A stretch of DNA of 64,000 nt, taken from assembly GCA_023079485.1 (NCBI GenBank), contig CM041085.1, forward strand, positions 26,707,121-26,771,120, in the 5' to 3' direction. The translations under genes and the position numbers were made by a program. Of the stretch, positions 26,101 to 64,000 are shown one piece after another. The notes beneath the pieces are model-generated. The model had not been told where the DNA came from. It did not search any database and saw only the letters and a program-made list of their open reading frames with translations. This stretch comes from Archilochus colubris (lineage: Eukaryota > Chordata > Aves > Apodiformes > Trochilidae). Every line of letters begins with the position of its first letter. Within the stretch, counting starts at the first letter, position 1.

Positions 26101-27201
26101 GGTTTTAGTGTTACACAGAAGCTTTAACATCATCAGGAGGTACCTTTTAATAATGAGTAGAAATCTTACTCACTCAAAGTCCTACAGAAGAAACATTCAA
26201 CACTGAAATGTAAGCTAACAAACTTAATTTCTAGATCCAAAGCCTTGTTCTGTCTGAAAGCCAAATATAAGACTTACCTGACCTCACCAAGAGCAGTACA
26301 TAACAGCAGCTGCTTTATTAGGTGGGTTCTCTCAGCTTTCACCCCAGACTGTCCAGTAAGTGCTTTGCAAATCTCTGGTTCCTATCCCAACTGAAATATT
26401 TCTCTTATGTGTGCACGTATGTACAGAGAGAGGGAGAGAACATGGATGTATCTTATGTCAAATAAAGTGAGATATTTTCTGCAGGAATAAATAAACAGCT
26501 CCCACAACTCCTCACAAGTGTAGGAATTTGGAAGTGTCATGCTAAAAGGGAAAAAAAAAAAAAAGGAACTGAGAAGCTAAAGCTCTGTGCACTCAACAGA
26601 ACCTCCGGCGAAAGATCTCTGTAGAGAATCACTGTTTCTCCCCTGCCCTTCGCCCTTCTCTGTATCCACAGGTTTTTTGGTCAGCATTCAAATATTCTCA
26701 AAACATTTGTCTTTTACCTCCAAATCAAGGAAGGGTGAGGCTTTCCTGTTCTTTTTTCTTGTACAAACTGTGAACACCTTTCAAAAATTATGTCTTAGAC
26801 AAAAATTACAACAGAATTACTAAAGCATTGAGAGTGGAGTTTATGGATGATTGGTAGTTCAGGATTAGGTACCTCCTAGTAAGTTTCTCCTTAGGATGGT
26901 AGCACACCTTGTCCCATGTTTGCTAGACAGTGGATTAGGGAGAAAATTTTACTCGTAGATCACTGTAAACCTTACGAAGTCAACATGTACACTACTTGAA
27001 CATTATTTACTAAAAAGCACATGTGGTGATAGCTGGAAACATGGGTGAGTTCAGACATAGTCCGTTACCCCAGCTAACGAAAGAATGAAGAAAACTATGA
27101 TGCTTTACTCGCTCATCTCAGAGAAGTAGTTAATAGTCTCTAGAAAAGTCATTAAGCAGCATTGTAGAGGGCTGGGAACGTTGAGCAACAGCGTTATTTA
27201 C
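20136..27201. other. Non-coding sequence between the two SLC30A10-type first exons (part 2)
   Basis: I looked on the minus strand for TM5, TM6 and C-terminal-domain exons of a second CDF gene (the HVMGDALGS, CYIDP and FPLIKE motifs) and found none. A purine-rich block on the plus strand lies near 24.35-24.65 kb, and an A-run near 26.55 kb. The reading frames here are short and unlike known proteins. Confidence 0.55.
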
Positions 27202-27646
27202 CTGTTTCGGTGTCTCCATGAGGTGCATGACAATAACAGCAGTCCATGAAGATAATATAGTTGAACACGTTGAAGAACAGACCTCCAACCCCAACAATGA
27301 GGACCAGCAGTGGTTTCTCAGTCTTCTGAGGATTGATGAATCTCTTGATCGCCTCAACGAAGATGCTGAACATCAGAGCAGTGGCAAAAACGGTGTTGCC
27401 AAAAGCCCCCAGCACATCTGCCCGGCTGAAGCCAAAGGTGTTGGCCTTGTGCCATCTGACACGGCTGAACCGAACGCCGAACAGACCGATGATCATGGAG
27501 ATCAAGTGAGAGAGAACAGCGAAGGCGTCTGAAGCCAAGGAAAGGGAATTGCCAGCGTAGGCTACTGAGATCTCAACAGCAAACAGCACAAGGCTCACCA
27601 CACACATGAGGATGAGCCTGCTGCTCCTCCCTGTGTAGCGACCCAT
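27202..27646 (-). CDS. SLC30A10-like first exon (alternative first exon or exon of a tandem paralogue)
   Basis: The exon encodes 148 residues plus one base, from MGRYTGRSSR to HGDTETG, and ends at a good donor (CAG then GTAAAT). It covers TM1 to TM4 of a CDF transporter and matches the local SLC30A10 exon 1 at about 62 of 137 aligned positions, with shared blocks such as NTVFATALMFSIFVEAI and LVLIVG. The frame is fully open. In TM2, SLC30A10 has SFNMLSD but here it is AFAVLSH, so N43 becomes A and D47 becomes H. The donor phase is 1, the same as SLC30A10 exon 1, so it could splice to the exon at 15268-15185 and give a 413-residue protein. An in-frame ATG at 27733 would add 29 residues; the inner start is preferred by homology. 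No private downstream exons were found. An exon fossil is possible but the intact frame argues against it. Confidence 0.8.
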
Positions 27647-27762
27647 TTCTCTCCCTGTCCTTCCCTCGCTCTCAAGTTCTGCAAGGCAAAGCTGTGCAAG
27701 GAGTAACTCGCTGCCTCTGCTTCTGCCCTTCACCTGTCAGCACTGCCCGCGTGTGGGAGCTG

Positions 27763-27770
27763 CTTTTATA
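27763..27770 (-). promoter_or_regulatory. TATA box upstream of the 27.2-kb exon
   Basis: The minus strand reads TATAAAAG about 120 bases before the MGRYTG start codon. Transcription would start near 27735, giving a 5' UTR of about 90 bases with no intervening splice needed. This promoter type contrasts with the CpG island of SLC30A10 itself. Confidence 0.65.
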
Positions 27771-27779
27771 GGAAGCAGT

Positions 27780-30735
27780 AAAGCAATAAATCAGTTTAAA
27801 GGGCAGTTTAGCAAGATTTGTTATGTGAAGGCAGCTTCAAGGCTCCAGTTCTGTTGGGGTTCCACCCTGAGGAAGCTTTTTTCCCCTACAAAAATAAACC
27901 ACAGGAGACTACAGGGAGCACCAGCACTTGCTATTCTACCCAGTGCCACTGTCCTAAAAACTGAGTAAGGCCCAGACAGAGTATCACAGGAAGGTGGCTC
28001 AGAATTTTAAGCATTTAAGAGAAGGCATTCCTTTCGCATAAAACTTTCCTCTGGTGTCTGTTTCAGCCATTGCTGTGGATGGTAACTATAGTACTGATAA
28101 AATACTATTACATGCCTGGGGAGGAAGACATTTGAGATCCATGTTGGGTGGAGATAATTTTTTAACACTCTAAACATGAGCTGCCTATGAGGGTCATTGA
28201 ACATATCCATAGAGCAAATTTCAAAAACTGAATTACACCTTCCATTTTAGCAACCCAGAGTTCTCAACTGTTTGTACTGCTAGAACATTTTAACATTGCC
28301 CATGGAAATGGAAAAAAGTTCCTTAAATATGCAGCCACTAGACACAGAAGCTGTCTTAACAATAAACCCGAAGTACAATGTTTATATCCCACTTATAAAA
28401 CTCTGCCTGTCTCAAAATGCCAAAGTAATCCTCATACATTTGCAAGGAAGGGTCAGATTTGGGGAGAGCACAACCAGAAGGGGGAAATAAGAGCTGGAGA
28501 AGTCCTAGCCTGTACTTGGTGTCATTTCTGGAACCTGAAGTGGTAACTTTTTTTGTCACTCATTGTCATATCTGTTGAGCTCTTGAGTGTACATAGTTTA
28601 TGTACTCACAAACTGCTGAAGGAAATCTAGAAACAGAGATGATAAGACCAGGTGCCTTCCTTGAAAAGTTTACGATCTGTTTTTTGTTTGAAATACCCAT
28701 CTGTGTACATACATCCACCCAGTTAGTTACAAGACAAAACGGAAGGAAAATAGACACAGTACGGGCATAGAAAGATAAGATAGTAATACTGATAACCTGA
28801 GCTGACCAACTGTCCCTGCTGGCCTTAGACTTCCTAGGGTGAATTAACTTTAGGTTAAAAACTCAAACACTCATCCTTAATTTTCATTTATTTTTTTTTG
28901 CTCACAGGGTTTCAACAGCCAAACTATTTATGTTTAAAGTCCATTTTGTTAGCAGCCCTGCCTGGAAACAGATGTAATTTTTAACATGGTCACTTGCCTA
29001 CCTACACACTGCTGCTGCAACTCTTGAGGGTATCATCCCCCTTTGACCATGTTAAGAACACCACTAACCCTACTAGGATGAATTAGAGCTGATTACAACA
29101 TTGAAACTGGTACTTGCTCTTCTTCATCATCTCCCACCTGTGTCACCACCTCTATTTCAGCTATTTTTACAGTGTTTTTTTCCTTCTTGTAATAATGTTC
29201 AGTGACATAATTATTTTATTATCTGAACTACAGAGCATTTTTTGTTACTCTCCTTTCAGTGGGAACAGACCAAGGTCAAACTTCAGACCTGCCAAAAGTT
29301 CTGCGTTGCACAAGGTTTCAATTACAAAAACATTTAGCTTAAGCTAAATTAATCATTCCTTTGCAGATCTAAAACGCTCAAGAGAGCAGTACTTTGTCAA
29401 TAAGGAGCAGCACCATGTTAAGCCAGTTTTCCTACATCCCACCTTACTACACTGTTTAACTCAAATTTATCAGCATACCAACTAAGAACTAAGGAACAGT
29501 AAGAGAACTGCTTTTCTCTTATGAACACAAATATCATTAATTATTCGAGTGTATTACTTTCCTTCATATACTTAGTTTCTAACAGACACAATCTACTAAG
29601 AGCCTGAATGTTTTTATACAAGTATAAGTTAGAGTGTGGATGTTTTTATATTGCTTCAGAGATAGCCTAGATGATAGCTCCCGGTGAAAGGATGCTTGAC
29701 ATGGACAAGTATCTCCCAGACAGCCATGAGCTTTTCTGTGGACGATCACTGGAGAGATCTGCAGGTGAGTCATACACATTCCAGACACTTCAATCCCGAC
29801 TACGACTACGATCAGGAAGAAACATGCTGAGGAAAAGGGAGGAAGCCAGTTGGGAAAGGGCTGGCCTTCTGTGAAATCTCTGGTTTCAAACAAATCCATA
29901 TGTAGGTTGAGAGCAACTAATTTCTAAGAAGTGTGTCGTCAACATGTTTACTCATGAATTTGATCCAGTCAACTGGTTGAAGGTTGGATGTTTGAACAAA
30001 CTGATAAGCTTGCAGCAGAGACTGCATTTAGTTTTGCCTTCCCTTTGTTCTGTGCTATTAACAGCTTCCACATCTCATTTTTAAAATATCAGTGTTGCTG
30101 AGTGTTAAAATAGGAGCTGAAAATGTGCATCTATTCTTAATAATTTGTTTTTCTCAGTCAGAAAATTTTGGCATACACCAGTCTCTTACAACACCAAAGC
30201 TTCTGGTTACTGCCTCTCCCCTTCCCCCACCATGAGTGCTGCAGTAGGCAATACCTCTGAAGTTACCCAGTGTTTGTGGCTGGGAAAACATCACTCTGGT
30301 ATTACTAGTCAGAGTGGCTCCACTCTTTCTCAAAGTATAATTCCAGTCAGCGTTAGAGACAGTGCACCAGGATAGAAAAACCTTAGGGCCACACTTCTGG
30401 TACCCCCACTGAAAACAGAAGATGAATGCATGCACTGACATATCATTCTCCAAATCCTTTGCTCATAATTTCACCTGAGATTTTGTCTATTTTAGTGATA
30501 CAGGTTAGAAGCAAGTCTGTACTGAAAACTGAAAAATCTGAAGGGAAAATTAAAAGCAGATGTTATGTCCACACGCTAAACTATAGGATAGCATATTTAT
30601 GACATTTCCTCCAATCTTTCAGACATTTTCTCCATGTAAAAGAAAAGGAGAAAAGACACAAGCAAAGGATAACTATCTTTTCCACTGAGCAGCACAGGAA
30701 AAAAAAAAAAGAAAAAGCATATTACAGCTCACAAT
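27780..30735. other. Intergenic sequence between EPRS1 and the SLC30A10-like exon
   Basis: About 3 kb separate the EPRS1 poly(A) site from the TATA promoter of the 27.2-kb exon. No transposon or known protein was recognised. A plus-strand frame at 29671-29874 crosses a good donor-like site (GCAG then GTGAGT near 29763), but its translation matches nothing I know. Confidence 0.5.
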
Positions 30736-30740
30736 AGATG

Positions 30741-30746
30741 TTTATT
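30741..30746 (-). terminator. EPRS1: EPRS1 poly(A) signal AATAAA
   Basis: A perfect AATAAA on the minus strand lies about 190 bases after the EPRS1 TAA stop. It is the first perfect hexamer I found downstream and gives a short 3' UTR. Confidence 0.7.
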
Positions 30747-30938
30747 ATTAGAGATGTTTACAGAAAAGTCCGTGAATTCCTGCTAGCCTAAGACTGATAA
30801 CTGGGGAGATTTATGTTTTATGGCTTTGTTTTCTGAGTCTTTTAAAAAGTCACAAAACTGATTAGATCTGGGGGCTATTTCAGTCTTACTAAAAAAGTTT
30901 AATTCATAGATAAAGGAGAAGGTGCTTTCACTAGTAAT

Positions 30939-63913
<32,975 letters not shown>

Positions 63914-64000
63914 CTAAGAAACAGAAATAGACAAAATAAGGGTATATTAAGTAATTACTACCTCCAGTTCAGTTTTAATTCTACACACATAGTCAAAACA

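Noticed and set aside
16640..27201. Private downstream exons for the 27.2-kb SLC30A10-like exon
   Set aside because: I looked for reverse-complement signatures of HVMGDALGS, NWQCYIDP and SAFPLIKET and found none. A strongly diverged exon could still be missed by eye, so this remains a check to run by protein search.
27202..27646. Identification of the upstream exon as SLC30A1
   Set aside because: It shares an NTFG stretch and a (K/E)RF(I) stretch with SLC30A1, but its MGRY start, lengths and most blocks are closer to SLC30A10, and it lacks the H43/D47 pair and the His-rich loop.

Overview
This is a vertebrate nuclear window, almost certainly from a bird. The evidence is CR1 LINE fragments with typical avian 3' ends, compact introns with GT-AG borders, and the neighbouring order SLC30A10 - EPRS1. 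That order matches my recollection of the human 1q41 region. All recognised protein-coding exons lie on the minus strand, so genes read from high to low coordinates. I saw no prokaryotic features, CRISPR array, rRNA or tRNA gene.

Layout from low to high coordinate. Positions 1-5.8 kb are intergenic, with one CR1 fragment and small microsatellites. 5.8-10.3 kb is AT-rich, repeat-poor sequence downstream of the SLC30A10 stop codon, and part of it may be a long 3' UTR. 10305-16223 holds the four coding exons of SLC30A10, a manganese/zinc-family cation diffusion facilitator of 435 residues, starting in a CpG island (about 15.56-16.64 kb). 16.7-27.2 kb has no exon I could recognise, only a short CR1 end and an old CR1-like remnant. 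27202-27646 is a second, intact first-exon-like unit that encodes the N-terminal four-helix half of an SLC30A10-like transporter. It sits about 120 bp below a TATA box and ends in a clean splice donor of the same phase as SLC30A10 exon 1. 27.8-30.7 kb is intergenic.

30.7 kb to the end of the window is EPRS1, bifunctional glutamyl-prolyl-tRNA synthetase. Thirty-two coding exons are visible, from the GST-like N-terminal domain to the stop codon and a poly(A) signal. The start codon lies beyond position 64000. All exon joins keep frame and give 1631 residues within the window. The linker between the two synthetase halves carries five WHEP repeats, whereas human EPRS1 has three.

The main candidate for something new is the 27.2-27.6 kb exon. 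No matching downstream exons were found between it and SLC30A10, its splice phase fits SLC30A10 exon 2, and its TM2 metal-site residues differ (A43/H47 instead of N43/D47). It may be an alternative first exon giving a chimeric transporter with a rebuilt metal site, or it may be the surviving exon of a tandem paralogue.
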